From Nocardioides luteus (GTDB taxonomy: Bacteria; Actinomycetota; Actinomycetes; Propionibacteriales; Nocardioidaceae): DNA of 64,000 nt. The stretch covers positions 4,022,501-4,086,500 of the forward strand of contig NZ_JADOVJ010000001.1 in assembly GCF_015752315.1 (NCBI RefSeq). The letters are read 5' to 3'. Made by a program: the position numbers and the translations under genes. Under the pieces are notes generated by a model that had not been told where the DNA came from, did not search any database, and saw only the letters and a list, made by a program, of their open reading frames with translations. Positions 6,212 through 15,204 of this stretch are shown one piece after another (positions within the stretch are counted from its first letter, which is position 1; the number at the start of each line of letters is the position of its first letter).

Positions 6212-8602
6212 TCAGTTGGGGTCAGCGGGGGGCGGCGGCTTCTCCGACTCGTCGGTGCACTCGACCTCGTCCTGCGGGATGTAGGTGGTCTTGAAGGTCT
6301 GGGTGTCGACCTTCGTGCCCGACCCGGCGTTGTAGAAGTCGCGCCAGACGTTGATCGAGAAGCCCGGGGCGCCGACGGTGTTCTCGCAGTTGCCGTCGGT
6401 GATCTTCTGCTTGCCCGGCGACTTGAAGTCGTAGCGCTCACCGGTGCGGGCCTTGATGTCCCAGATCTTGGTGGACCACATCTCGACGGTCACCGAGCCC
6501 TGGCCGCTGGTGCTGGCCGGGTTGACCCAGGAGCGGATGAGGACGCCGTACTTGGTGTTGTTCTTGAACTTCAGGTCCAGTGTCGGCCAGGCGACGGTCG
6601 CTTCGCGGCCGATCGGGTAGCGGTCGATGTAGAGCGAGTGCGCCTTGTGCTCGACGTCCTGGAGGCCGGCGAAGAACATCGCGTTGAACGTGGTCGTCGC
6701 CATCTGCGAGACGCCGCCGCCGTAGTCCTCGCGGAAGATCCCGTTCTGGATCATCCAGCCCTTGGTGAAGCCGTTGGCGGCCGTACGCTCCCCGACGATG
6801 CCGTTGAGGGAGAAGGTGTCGCCAGGGGCGAGCACGGTGCCGTTGACCAGCTCGGCGGCGCGGCCGATGTTGACGTTGCGGTATTCGGCGTAGGGGAAGT
6901 GGGTGGTGAAGGTCGAGACCTTCTCCTTGATCCCCCAGGACTTGGCCTCCTCGGTGGTGACCTTCGGCTTGGCGACCTTCGACTTCACCTCGACCGTGCG
7001 CTCACCGGCGGGAGCCGTGACGACGTCGAGGAAGACCGCCTCCAGGTCCTTCTGGTTGAAGGTGACGCCCGGCTTGGCGGGGATGACCTTCGGGGCGCCG
7101 TCGACCATCTCGACGGTGGCGTCGACCGGCTTCGCGGCGTCGTCGGCGAGGGCCTTCTTGAGCACCTTCTTGAGCTTGCTCGGCGCGACCGCGGCCTGCA
7201 GCTCGCCGTCCTTGGGGTCGAACCGGATCGCCTCGCCGAACTCCTTCGGGGACAGCTCCACCGGGGTCTTCTCGAACTTCAGCGTGATCGGCCCGGAGAC
7301 CGCCGGGGTGGCGACCTTCTCGACCGCCTCCTGGACGTCGGCCTCGTCGACGTCGGGGGTGAGCTCCTCGAGAGGTACGTCGGCCTTGCGGTCGCCCTCG
7401 ACCAGCAGCTGGCCGGCGAGCGCGGTGCGGAGCGCGTCGTCGCCGACGCCCTCGCCCGCGACCGGCTGGGTGGTCTTGATCTTGCCCTTCTTGATGACGA
7501 CGTCGCCGTCCTTGAACGGCGTGCCGGCGCGCTTGTTCACCTTCGCGGCGACCTTGGCGATCAGCTTGTCGTCGGACTTGATGACGGGCTCGATCTCGCC
7601 GCCACCGGTGAAGTGCTTCCACAGCTTCACCGGGCTCCAGCTGTGTCCGGCGTTGGCCTTCTCGATCGTCGCCTCGGCATCGAAGCTCAGGCCCGCCTCG
7701 GCCGGGTTGACCTCGGTGGTGCTCTCGCCGGCGGTCACGATGATCGGCTGGCTGTGAGCGGCGGCGAACTTCTCGTTGAGCAGCGGCGTCGCCTCGGCCG
7801 CCGTCATGCCGCCGATGTCCACACCGGCGACCGTGGTGCCCTCGGAGATCTTGTCCCCCGCCACGGCGTACGCAGCGGCCCACCCGGCGAAGGCCAGGAT
7901 GGCGAACCCGCCGGCGACCGCGACGGCGACCTTGGCACCGGTGCCGAGGTGCTTGCTCTCGGCCGGGACCGGCTGGGCGTAGTCGGGCTGCCCGTAGTCG
8001 GGCTGGGCGTGATCGTGCTGCCCGTAGTCGTGCTGCCCGTAGTCGTGCTGCTCGAAGGCGGCCTCGAAGGGGGAAGGGTCGACAGGGGCCGACTCGTTCA
8101 CGACGAACGGCCCGACGCCCATGACGGTCGCCTCGAGCGGCTCGTCGTCGAAGTCGGGGGTCGGCCGGGGCTGCCTGTCGAACGCGACCTCGGTGGCCGC
8201 GTCGTCAGCCAGGTCGGGGGCGGCGTCGGCGGCGTCGGGCTCCGGAGCGAACTTCCGATTCTTCGAGACGAACAGGAAGTTGTCCTCCTCGGGCAGCTCC
8301 GCTCGCTTCGGCAGCTCCGAGCGCAGCATCGTGCTCCGCAGCAGGGTCTCCTCGGCGACGTCGTCGTCGAAGTCCATCCCGGCGGGGACGATCCTGGTCG
8401 CTCCGTCCGGCTCGTCATCGGGCACGTTGGCCACCGGCTTGGCACCGGTGGACTCGGCAACCCGGGCGTCGATCTCGATCTGCGGGATCATGATCGTCTC
8501 GATGGCAGCATCGTCCGCGCCAGTCTGGCTGGCGGTGGACCCGGCCGCGTCAGTTCGCTTCGCGGGCTCGGGGGCCTTGAAGGCCTCGGGCTCATGGGAC
8601 AT
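6212..8602 (-). CDS. VanW family membrane-anchored cell-wall protein
   Basis: This is a 796-residue protein. Residues 1-180 are acidic and disordered. A QHDYG/QPDYG tandem repeat follows, then one membrane segment (about 223-245, VAVAVAGGFAILAFAGWAAAY). Outside the cell there are repeated peptidoglycan-binding-4-like segments (about 250-550) and a C-terminal VanW domain (GRAAELVNGTVLAPGDTFSLN through GGGVSQMATTTFNA). VanW proteins accompany vancomycin-resistance and sporulation genes, but their reaction is not established. An extracytoplasmic peptidoglycan role is inferred. The ATG at 8602 follows a TAGGCT -10 box by 7 bases, so the mRNA is probably leaderless. Confidence 0.85.
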   Translation of the reverse strand: MSHEPEAFKAPEPAKRTDAAGSTASQTGADDAAIETIMIPQIEIDARVAESTGAKPVANVPDDEPDGATRIVPAGMDFDDDVAEETLLRSTMLRSELPKRAELPEEDNFLFVSKNRKFAPEPDAADAAPDLADDAATEVAFDRQPRPTPDFDDEPLEATVMGVGPFVVNESAPVDPSPFEAAFEQHDYGQHDYGQHDHAQPDYGQPDYAQPVPAESKHLGTGAKVAVAVAGGFAILAFAGWAAAYAVAGDKISEGTTVAGVDIGGMTAAEATPLLNEKFAAAHSQPIIVTAGESTTEVNPAEAGLSFDAEATIEKANAGHSWSPVKLWKHFTGGGEIEPVIKSDDKLIAKVAAKVNKRAGTPFKDGDVVIKKGKIKTTQPVAGEGVGDDALRTALAGQLLVEGDRKADVPLEELTPDVDEADVQEAVEKVATPAVSGPITLKFEKTPVELSPKEFGEAIRFDPKDGELQAAVAPSKLKKVLKKALADDAAKPVDATVEMVDGAPKVIPAKPGVTFNQKDLEAVFLDVVTAPAGERTVEVKSKVAKPKVTTEEAKSWGIKEKVSTFTTHFPYAEYRNVNIGRAAELVNGTVLAPGDTFSLNGIVGERTAANGFTKGWMIQNGIFREDYGGGVSQMATTTFNAMFFAGLQDVEHKAHSLYIDRYPIGREATVAWPTLDLKFKNNTKYGVLIRSWVNPASTSGQGSVTVEMWSTKIWDIKARTGERYDFKSPGKQKITDGNCENTVGAPGFSINVWRDFYNAGSGTKVDTQTFKTTYIPQDEVECTDESEKPPPPADPN
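7976..8046 (-). repeat. In-frame 15-nt tandem repeat encoding QHDYG/QPDYG units
   Basis: About five imperfect 15-base units encode five-residue QHDYG, QHDHA, QPDYG and QPDYA blocks. They lie in the cytoplasmic linker just before the membrane segment of the VanW protein. Copy number is likely to vary among strains. No function is evident. Confidence 0.75.
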
Positions 8603-8609
8603 GCGGGAG

Positions 8610-8615
8610 AGCCTA
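8610..8615 (-). promoter_or_regulatory. -10 element TAGGCT of the VanW gene
   Basis: Read on the minus strand, TAGGCT is followed by 7 bases and then the ATG at 8602. No ribosome site is present, so a leaderless transcript is expected. Confidence 0.6.
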
Positions 8616-8664
8616 GGACCTATACCCCCCTAGGCCGAACCCGTAGCCCATCTTGGGACGTTCG

Positions 8665-9009
8665 TCACTCTCCGGGGTGGCCCGGTTCCGTCTGCGAAGT
8701 GGCCTTCACCACCGTCGCCGCCGCCACCACGATCATCAGCACGGCCCAGAGGATCATCAGGTATCCCTCGAGGTCGCCCGCGACGGCATACCCGCCCGCC
8801 GGCCTCGGGGTCGCGGCCAGGGCGACGACGATCGCCCAGGCCGCTGCGTACGAGACCCGGCAGGCTCCGCGCGGCAGCGCCAGCAACGCGGCCGAGGACG
8901 CGGCCACCGCGAGCAGCAGGCCCCACCACCACGGATGGACCGCGACCGCTGCCACCCCGACGAGCAGGCCGAGGGGAAGTCCGGCGAGTGTGCCGCCGAG
9001 CAGTCTCAC
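8665..9009 (-). CDS. Small four-helix membrane protein next to mshB (DUF6113-like)
   Basis: The 114-residue protein has about four hydrophobic helices and few charged residues. It starts at the GTG at 9009, which overlaps the mshB stop as GTGA, so it is translated after mshB. Small membrane proteins of the DUF6113 type are often found beside mshB in actinobacteria, and I assign it there by context and topology. No function is known. Its conserved coupling to mycothiol synthesis is the only clue. Confidence 0.65.
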   Translation of the reverse strand: MRLLGGTLAGLPLGLLVGVAAVAVHPWWWGLLLAVAASSAALLALPRGACRVSYAAAWAIVVALAATPRPAGGYAVAGDLEGYLMILWAVLMIVVAAATVVKATSQTEPGHPGE

Positions 9010-9917
9010 AAGCCCGCGAAGAGGTCGGTCAGGCTGTCCCCTTCGATCCGCCCCTTGGCGATCCGGAAGTGCTCGTGGGACCACGCGGTCGTGCCGAGGC
9101 TGTTGGTCATCGCGAACATGCCCTGCTCCATGTCCATCTGGGTGGGGTAGGCGCGCATCGCGGCGACCTTCTGGTCGGCGTAGGTGGTGCCGTCGATCGC
9201 GGCGGCGATGTCGACGTCGGGGGTGGCCATCGGCAGCGGGCCCTCGGGGTCCATGCCACCGAGCGCGTCCTCGTCACCGGCCGCCCGGGCCGCCCGCAGG
9301 CCCTCTCGGAGCCAGCTCTCGGCCAGCGCGGTCCAGAAGATCCGGTCGATCTCGTGGGCCTCGCCGAGCTCCTTCTTGTAGGTCGGGACGGCGGCGAGAT
9401 GGGCGGCGTACGTCGCGACCCGGTGGGCCTGGATGTGGTCGGGGTGGCCGTAGTTGCCGAACTCGTCGTAGGTGACCAGCACCTGCGGACGCACCTCCCG
9501 GATGATCGTGACGAGGTGGTCGGCGGCCTCGGTGAGGTCGGCGTACCAGAAGGCGTTCTCGCGGGCGTCGGGGTCCGGCAGCGCGTGGGTGCGGTCCTCG
9601 CTCCAGGTCATCCCGGAGTCGCGGTAGTTGCCGAAGCCGCCCAGCCAGCGGTGGTCGACCTCGCTGCCGTCGGGCGCCTTGAGAGCCGCCATCGCGTTCT
9701 CGATCTCGCCCCGGCGGTGCTCGCCCAGGGCGTCGTCGCGGTCGGCGGCGAGATGGGCCAGCTCGGGCACCAGGATCTCGCCCATCTCCCCCGCCGTGCA
9801 GGTCACCAGGGTGACGCGAGCGCCCTCGGCGAGATACTTCGCCATCGTCGCCCCCGTCCCGATCGTCTCGTCGTCGGGGTGGGCGTGGACGAGCAGCAGG
9901 CTCTTCTCAGAAGTCAC
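9006..9917 (-). CDS. mshB: Mycothiol biosynthesis deacetylase MshB
   Basis: This 303-residue zinc-dependent LmbE-fold enzyme removes the acetyl group from GlcNAc-inositol, the second-stage step of mycothiol synthesis. The zinc motif is HAHPDDE (H13, D15, D16), with a second site GNYGHPDH (H158, D160, H161). Length and the Glu/Tyr-rich middle agree with MshB rather than the mycothiol S-conjugate amidase Mca, although both belong to this family. The presence of mycothiol genes places the organism in the Actinobacteria. It is followed by the overlapping small membrane protein. Confidence 0.87.
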   Translation of the reverse strand: MTSEKSLLLVHAHPDDETIGTGATMAKYLAEGARVTLVTCTAGEMGEILVPELAHLAADRDDALGEHRRGEIENAMAALKAPDGSEVDHRWLGGFGNYRDSGMTWSEDRTHALPDPDARENAFWYADLTEAADHLVTIIREVRPQVLVTYDEFGNYGHPDHIQAHRVATYAAHLAAVPTYKKELGEAHEIDRIFWTALAESWLREGLRAARAAGDEDALGGMDPEGPLPMATPDVDIAAAIDGTTYADQKVAAMRAYPTQMDMEQGMFAMTNSLGTTAWSHEHFRIAKGRIEGDSLTDLFAGL

Positions 9918-9941
9918 GCATCCGATCCTAGGTCGGGCCGC

Positions 9942-10646
9942 TCAAAGCCCCAGGTCGGGCCGCTTGATCCGCTTGGGGTTGTCGGGGAGCTCGACGGGTT
10001 CGGGGGCGATCGAGTCGTCGGGAGCCTCCTCGGGGATGTCGAGCCAGCCGTCGTACGCGTCGACCAGCAGCTCCAGGACCATCTCCGGGGCGTCGGTCTC
10101 CACCGACCACGGGTGGTCCTCGTCGTCGTCCTCGCCCTGGTAGCGCTCCCGGTTCACCCGGGCGGTCCAGCCCTCGCGCTCGAGGGTCTCCGCGGCCGAA
10201 CGGGCGTCCTCCTCCTCGAAGAAGATGCCGCGCAGGGTGGCTCCTTCGGGCATGCCGAGCACGTGGCGGATCGCATCGAGGAACGGGCGGTCGGGCTCCA
10301 GCCAGTCGACCGAGTCGAGGTCCTCGGCCGCCAGCCAGAGGACCTGGTCGTGCTCACGCGGCCGCGGCTCCCCCGCGACCACCCGGGCGGTGGCGGCGAT
10401 CAGCCGGTGGCTCTCGCCGATGGGCGCCTCGCCCTGCATCCAGTCGAGCACCTCGATCAGGCAGCCGAGCTCCTCGCCGACCTCCCGGACGAGGGCGGCC
10501 TCGGGCGTCTCCCCCTCCTCGACCTTCCCGCCGGGGAGCTCCCAGCGTCCGGCGGCCTCGGGCGGGGACGTACGCCTCGCGGCCAGCACCTGCTTGCCGT
10601 CGGCACTGAGGATCGCCGCGGCCACTACGGTCTTGGGGCTGTTCAC
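9942..10646 (-). CDS. MutT-like NUDIX hydrolase with acidic C-terminal extension
   Basis: This is a 234-residue protein. Residues 1-130 form a NUDIX domain with an intact Nudix box starting at G40 (GGKVEEGETPEAALVREVGEEL). The opening VVAAAILSADGKQVLAARR resembles 8-oxo-dGTP/CTP pyrophosphohydrolases. Residues 135-234 form an acidic extension (QGEDDDEDHPW and further) that is not part of the catalytic fold and ends in a conserved-looking NPKRIKRPDLGL tail. The start is the GTG at 10646. It probably cleanses oxidised or non-canonical nucleotides. It diverges from the VanY-like gene. Confidence 0.8.
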   Translation of the reverse strand: MNSPKTVVAAAILSADGKQVLAARRTSPPEAAGRWELPGGKVEEGETPEAALVREVGEELGCLIEVLDWMQGEAPIGESHRLIAATARVVAGEPRPREHDQVLWLAAEDLDSVDWLEPDRPFLDAIRHVLGMPEGATLRGIFFEEEDARSAAETLEREGWTARVNRERYQGEDDDEDHPWSVETDAPEMVLELLVDAYDGWLDIPEEAPDDSIAPEPVELPDNPKRIKRPDLGL

Positions 10647-10758
10647 GTGTGAGATTGTTCCCTAGACACCCGGAAAGTGGGTTCTCTTGGGTACGCTGCA
10701 ACGCCGTGCCCCGCCGTCGTCCGCTCATCGCCTGCCTGCCCCCGCCCGGGGCCCCCTC

Positions 10759-12333
10759 ATGAGCGATCAGCAGTGGCCGCCGCGGCAGCCCGGCGAGCCT
10801 CGCCGGCCCTACCCGGGACAGCAGCCCTACCCGGGCCCGAGGCAGCCCCAACGCCCACCGACGCAGCCTGGGCGACAGCAGCAGCCGCACCCCGGTCAGC
10901 AGCGGCCTCACCCGGGGCAGCACCAGCCTCGACCGGGACAGCCCTACCCGGGTGATCAGCGCTTTCCGGGCCAGCGGCCCTACCCGGAGCAGGAGCGGCG
11001 CTACCCGCCAGCCCCGCAGAGGCCGTACCCACCTGAGCAGCAGCCCTACCCGGACCAGCACTATCCCGAGAACCCCTACCCCGAGCAGCCCTATCCCGAG
11101 CAGCCCTACCCCGGCCAGCAGCCGCCGGGCTACCCACAGGGATTCGGGCCTGGCCGGTTCGGCCCGGAGCCACCGAAGAAGCGGCGCTGGCCGAAGGTGC
11201 TCGTGGCGTTGCTGGTGCTCGCGCTGGTCGGGGTCGGCGGCTACGGGTCGTACGACTTCTACGAGCAGCTGCAGAAGTGGGAGCAGACCACGACCGACGA
11301 CCTCGAGGGCGTCGGCAGCGATCTGTCGGTCGCGGTGGCGTCGCTGCGCAGCGTCGGCTGGGAGGTGACCGGCGCCGACATCCGCACCTGGCTCGAGCAG
11401 CCGGGCGCCTACGGCGACGGCCTGAGGCTGCGTACGCTGCAGGCTGATGAGGCCGGCAGCTTCACGGTCGCGGGCTACCGGACCTGGCAGGACACCTACG
11501 CCAAGCGTGACCACACCACCGTCGTGTGCGCGACCATCACCCTCGCGGCCGGCACCCAGAAGCCGCTCAGCGAGACGGTCACGACCTGCCCCGAGGACGT
11601 CCCGAAGACGGCACCGGGCTCCACGCCGACCGACACCGAGGCGGGCGGCGTCACCAGTCATCTCGCCGAGCTGGCCGTGAAGGCTCACGAGCAGCGCGCC
11701 GCGGGTGCCACCGAGGGCAAGCTGCTCGAGGTCGCCGCGCCGACGAGGCCGGTGGGCGACGTACGCACCGACTCGACCGGGCTCGTGTGCGCGCCGGGCA
11801 CCAAGGATCTCGGTGAGGGCGAGGGCTACGACGAGGGCAAGCTGATCCCGGTGCGCCTGTGCGCGGTGGAGGGGCTGCCCAACACCGGCACCGAGAGCAC
11901 CAAGGGCGACGCCTACTACATCGACGGCGCCGACGGCCTGACCGTCGTCAACGCGCGCATCTCCGGCGCCGCGGCGGCGCTGGTCAAGAAAGCCGCGAAG
12001 CAGGGCGTCAACCTCGTGGCGAGCAGCTCGTTCCGGACGATGAAGAAGCAGAAGGACCTGTGCCGGGAGGACGTCACCGGCGGCTGCCCGGCCGGCGACT
12101 ACACCCTGACCGCGCAGCCCGGCTACTCCTCCCACCAGCTCGGCATCGCCATCGACTTCGAGCAGCCCAGCGTGACCGGCGGCAAGACCTGCGCGACGCG
12201 GGCCTCCGAGCCGTCCAGCGCGGTGTGGAGGTTCCTCAACAAGACGGCGCTGAGCGTCGGGCTGAAGCAGTACTCCGCCGAGGCGTGGCACTGGGACGCG
12301 TACGGCGGGAAGGACCGCTGCGCCCCGATGTGA
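10759..12333 (+). CDS. Membrane-anchored VanY-type D-Ala-D-Ala carboxypeptidase (M15B)
   Basis: This 524-residue protein has three parts. Residues 1-140 are a Pro/Gln/Tyr-rich cytoplasmic tail with repeated YPEQP/YPGQ blocks. A single membrane helix follows (about 146-168, VLVALLVLALVGVGGYGSYDF). The extracellular part ends in a peptidase M15B domain. Zinc and catalytic residues are visible as SSHQLGIAIDF (H459, D466) and EAWHWD (E508, H511). It should trim the terminal D-Ala from peptidoglycan stem peptides. The ATG at 10759 is preferred because upstream codons in frame lack a good start. A TACGCT -10-like element lies at 10692-10697. Confidence 0.85.
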   Translation: MSDQQWPPRQPGEPRRPYPGQQPYPGPRQPQRPPTQPGRQQQPHPGQQRPHPGQHQPRPGQPYPGDQRFPGQRPYPEQERRYPPAPQRPYPPEQQPYPDQHYPENPYPEQPYPEQPYPGQQPPGYPQGFGPGRFGPEPPKKRRWPKVLVALLVLALVGVGGYGSYDFYEQLQKWEQTTTDDLEGVGSDLSVAVASLRSVGWEVTGADIRTWLEQPGAYGDGLRLRTLQADEAGSFTVAGYRTWQDTYAKRDHTTVVCATITLAAGTQKPLSETVTTCPEDVPKTAPGSTPTDTEAGGVTSHLAELAVKAHEQRAAGATEGKLLEVAAPTRPVGDVRTDSTGLVCAPGTKDLGEGEGYDEGKLIPVRLCAVEGLPNTGTESTKGDAYYIDGADGLTVVNARISGAAAALVKKAAKQGVNLVASSSFRTMKKQKDLCREDVTGGCPAGDYTLTAQPGYSSHQLGIAIDFEQPSVTGGKTCATRASEPSSAVWRFLNKTALSVGLKQYSAEAWHWDAYGGKDRCAPM

Positions 12334-12352
12334 CCCGCCCCGCGCTGAGCCG

Positions 12353-13180
12353 TCAGGCGCGCGGCAGCCGAGCCAGCTGACGCGCCTGCGCGACCAGCCG
12401 GCCGGCGGAGTCCCAGACCTCGCAGTCCTCCTCGAACATGCCGCCGGAGAGGTTGCGCGAGAAGTGGGTGACCTTGAGCCAGCCCGGAGCCGGCTTGTGG
12501 CGGATGTGGCAGGTCAGCTCGAGGGTCGGCGCCCAGCCCGGCAGCTCGAGCCCGAAGGTGACCGGCGGGAGCGCGTCGAGCACCTGCAGCAGCGAGAGCG
12601 GGTCGGGCTCGCGGTCATGGTGGCGGAACCACCCGGTGAAGACCGCCTCGCCGGTCGGCGCCGCGCCACCCCAGACGAACTGCTCCTTCGGCACGCAGAG
12701 CTCGTAGCGGTCCAGCATCGGCACGAACTCCTTCACCTCCTCGGGCGCCGTGGTCGAGGAGAGGCACTCCTCCAGCGGCGGCAACTCCGGCTCGGTCGCG
12801 GTGACCCGCTCGAAGCCGCTGCTCTTGGCGTGGAGACCGTCGAGGTCCGCGTACGTCGCCGTGGTGGTGATCCGCAGGTCCTCGCCCTGCCACAGCTCGG
12901 CGGTCGCGATGGCCAGCGAGCCCTTGTCCCGCTTGGTCTCGATGCGGACCTCGGCCGGTCCCGGAGTGCTCGCGCTGGCGTAGAACGCGCTCAGCACGAT
13001 CGGGTCGGGGTGGCTCGGCAGGTGGGCGCGCAGCGCGTTGGCGATGACCGCCAGCAGGTAGCCGCCGTTGACCCCTCCGCCGACGACCCAGCCGGCGGCG
13101 AGCTCGGCCGCGTAGGTCTTCTCGTCGGTCCTGCGTACCGCGATGTCACGATCGAACTCTGCCTGTTCCCTATTACCCAT
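12353..13180 (-). CDS. Acyl-CoA thioesterase family protein (double hotdog)
   Basis: This 275-residue protein has the two-hotdog layout of TesB-like thioesterases. The first half contains GWVVGGGVNGGYLLAVIANAL, the acyl-pocket helix, and the second ends with VWDSAGRLVAQARQLARL, the usual closing strand. It should hydrolyse acyl-CoA thioesters in the cytoplasm. Chain length is not predictable. The ATG at 13180 lies 7 bases after TAGATT on the minus strand, a leaderless layout. It diverges from the DUF202 gene. Confidence 0.82.
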   Translation of the reverse strand: MGNREQAEFDRDIAVRRTDEKTYAAELAAGWVVGGGVNGGYLLAVIANALRAHLPSHPDPIVLSAFYASASTPGPAEVRIETKRDKGSLAIATAELWQGEDLRITTTATYADLDGLHAKSSGFERVTATEPELPPLEECLSSTTAPEEVKEFVPMLDRYELCVPKEQFVWGGAAPTGEAVFTGWFRHHDREPDPLSLLQVLDALPPVTFGLELPGWAPTLELTCHIRHKPAPGWLKVTHFSRNLSGGMFEEDCEVWDSAGRLVAQARQLARLPRA

Positions 13181-13187
13181 GGGTAAT

Positions 13188-13193
13188 AATCTA
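13188..13193 (-). promoter_or_regulatory. -10 element TAGATT of the thioesterase gene
   Basis: TAGATT (minus strand) ends 7 bases before the ATG at 13180. No Shine-Dalgarno sequence is present, so the start is probably leaderless. Confidence 0.6.
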
Positions 13194-13225
13194 GATCGGT
13201 ACCCGATGTGATGGACGATGGGGGC

Positions 13226-13606
13226 ATGACCGACACACCATCGAAAGTGGACGACCCTCGGCACCCGCGCTGGGTCTACGCCCACGGCTCCGAGCCGGAC
13301 CCACGGTTCACGCTGGCCAACGAGCGTACGTTCCTGGCCTGGGCCCGCACCGTGCTCGGTCTGCTCGCCGGCGCGGTCGCGCTGCACTCGTTCCGGGTGC
13401 CCACCGCGGAAGGCGTACGCGTCGGGGTGATCGCCGTGCTGGTCCTCACCGCGATCCTGTGCACGGTCTTCGCGATGGTCCGGTGGGCACGGGTCGAGCG
13501 CGCGATGCGGGAACGGCGCCCGCTGCCCGCCTTCTCCGCGGGGTTCATCCTCGCCGGCGCACTGCTGGTGATCGGTGTGTTGTTGGGGTTCTCCCTGGTG
13601 CTCTGA
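13226..13606 (+). CDS. DUF202 (YidH-like) small membrane protein
   Basis: The 126-residue protein begins with a charged segment containing FTLANERTFLAWARTVLGLLAG, the defining DUF202 signature, followed by three hydrophobic helices ending at the C-terminus. The family is widespread, inner-membrane and uncharacterised. The ATG at 13226 is chosen over an earlier GTG/ATG pair at 13208-13211 because the family opens close to this point. The choice is uncertain. Confidence 0.85.
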   Translation: MTDTPSKVDDPRHPRWVYAHGSEPDPRFTLANERTFLAWARTVLGLLAGAVALHSFRVPTAEGVRVGVIAVLVLTAILCTVFAMVRWARVERAMRERRPLPAFSAGFILAGALLVIGVLLGFSLVL

Positions 13607-13629
13607 CCGGATCAGGGCAGACTTCACCC

Positions 13630-15147
13630 ATGACTGAGCTCAAGCCTGTCCCGCACGGGCTGCTGCAGGCCTTCCGCGCGTACGAGAGCGCCCTGATGTC
13701 CGACGACGTCGCCGCTCTGGACGCCCTCTTCGCCGACTCCCCCACCACGCTGCGCTGCGACGCCGCCGGGCTGCTCGTCGGCCACGAGCGGATCGCGGCC
13801 TTCCGCGGGTCGCGCGGCGGCGCACCCAAGCGCCGCATCGTGCAGACCCACGTGCAGGTGATCGACGAGGACCACGCGCTGATCGTGGCCGTCACCGAGC
13901 TCGACCGCGGCGGCCGCGGGCTGCAGACGCAGCTGTGGGCGCGGGACCCGGTGCGGATCGAGTACGGCGGCTGGCAGGTCACCGCCGCCCACGTCTCCGC
14001 GCCCGCGCCGGCCTTCGACAGCCGGATCTGGCGCGTCGTCGGCGACCCGCTGGTCTCCTCCCACACCGCCGACGGCGCACTCTCGGGAGAGACCGTGGCG
14101 GTCAAGGACCTCTTCGCGGTCGCCGGCTTCGCGGTCGGCGCCGGCAGCCCGGCGTGGCTGGAGCAGGCGCCCGTCGCCTCGACCCATGCCGCTGCGGTCG
14201 CGGCGCTGCTCGATGCCGGCGCCTCGGTCCGCGGGATCGCGCGCACCGAGGAGTTCGCCTACTCGCTCTCCGGGCTCAACGCCCACTACGGCGCGCCGCC
14301 GAACCCGAAGGCTCCCGACCGGATCCCCGGCGGCTCCTCGTCCGGATCGGCCACCGCCGTCGCCCTCGGCCACGCCTCGATCGGGCTCGGGTCCGACACC
14401 GGCGGCTCGATCCGGGTGCCGGCCGCCTACCAGGGCCTCTACGGCATCCGTACGTCCCATGGGGCCGTCTCCCGTGAGGGGCTGCTCCCGCTCGCCAAGG
14501 CCTTCGACACCGTCGGGTGGATGACGCGTTCTGCGTTCCTGCTGCAGGCGGTGGGCGACGTACTGCTGCCGGAGGCAGTCCCGTCGTCGCCTGCCTCCGT
14601 GGACGAGATCCACCTGGTGCCCTCGCTGGTCGCGCTCGCCGAGGAGGACGTCGCCACCGCGGTGAGCGATGCCCTGCCCGACGCCGAGCCGCTGGCCTGG
14701 GAGCCCGCCAGGCTTGACGAGTGGCGCCAGGCGTTCGCCGTCGGCCAGGCCTACCAGGCGTGGCAGGCGCACGGCGCCTGGCTCGAGACCAGGCTGGACA
14801 CGCTCGGCGAGGCCGTGCGCGGGCGCTTCGAGATGGCTCGGACCGTGACCCGGAAGCAGGCGGACGAGGCACGCGCCGTGCTGTCCCAGGCCCGCGCGGA
14901 GATCCTCGACGTCGTCGGCGACCGTGTCCTCGCCTACCCCAGCGCCTCCTCGGTGGCGCCGACGGCGGCCGAGGCCGCCGGCGTCCGCGACGACACCCTG
15001 CGGCTCACCTGCATCGCCGGTATCGCCGGTCTCCCCGCCGTCTCGATCCCGGTCCGCACCCCGACCAACCTGCCCGCAGGTCTCTGCCTGGTCGCCGCGC
15101 CCGGCCGCGACCGCGACCTCCTCGCGCTTGCCCAGAGCCTGAAGTAG
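13630..15147 (+). CDS. AtzH-like (DUF3225) / amidase-signature fusion protein
   Basis: This is a 505-residue two-domain protein. Residues 1-125 form a SnoaL/DUF3225 (AtzH-like) domain and residues 130-505 an amidase-signature enzyme. The Ser-cisSer-Lys triad is visible as K159 (VAVKDLF), a serine of GGSSSGS (234-240) and the nucleophile S260 (GSDTGGSIR). In s-triazine degraders AtzH-type proteins are separate from the 1-carboxybiuret hydrolase AtzE. Here the two are fused and sit upstream of uraD. I infer an amide-bond hydrolase for a ureide or carboxybiuret-like intermediate. The exact substrate is not known. Confidence 0.8.
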   Translation: MTELKPVPHGLLQAFRAYESALMSDDVAALDALFADSPTTLRCDAAGLLVGHERIAAFRGSRGGAPKRRIVQTHVQVIDEDHALIVAVTELDRGGRGLQTQLWARDPVRIEYGGWQVTAAHVSAPAPAFDSRIWRVVGDPLVSSHTADGALSGETVAVKDLFAVAGFAVGAGSPAWLEQAPVASTHAAAVAALLDAGASVRGIARTEEFAYSLSGLNAHYGAPPNPKAPDRIPGGSSSGSATAVALGHASIGLGSDTGGSIRVPAAYQGLYGIRTSHGAVSREGLLPLAKAFDTVGWMTRSAFLLQAVGDVLLPEAVPSSPASVDEIHLVPSLVALAEEDVATAVSDALPDAEPLAWEPARLDEWRQAFAVGQAYQAWQAHGAWLETRLDTLGEAVRGRFEMARTVTRKQADEARAVLSQARAEILDVVGDRVLAYPSASSVAPTAAEAAGVRDDTLRLTCIAGIAGLPAVSIPVRTPTNLPAGLCLVAAPGRDRDLLALAQSLK

Positions 15148-15175
15148 CCGTCCGGTCGTTACACGGAGGCAACCT

Positions 15176-15204
15176 GCGTTTCGGGCGCCGAAACGCTCGT
15201 TTCA
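15176..15204 (+). promoter_or_regulatory. Candidate operator at the uraD promoter (site A)
   Basis: The site holds GTTTCGG-GCG-CCGAAAC (15178-15194) and an overlapping GAAACG-CT-CGTTTC (15190-15203). It ends directly at the TAGGCT -10 box and so covers the -35 region, where a repressor would act. A similar sequence lies at 22032-22059 (22 of 28 aligned positions), upstream of the purine-cluster ABC transporter. Confidence 0.6.

Noticed and set aside
7976..8046. Short repeats that could look like a CRISPR or VNTR array
   Set aside because: The units are 15 bases, in frame and without spacers. They encode a linker repeat in the VanW protein.
6161..9475. A 1104-codon plus-strand open frame opposite the VanW and mshB genes
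   Set aside because: It has no recognisable domain, is biased in composition, and contradicts three well-supported minus-strand genes.
10687..10758. Longer TTG-started version of the VanY-like protein
   Set aside because: TTG start, no ribosome site, and a -10-like TACGCT lies inside the extension.
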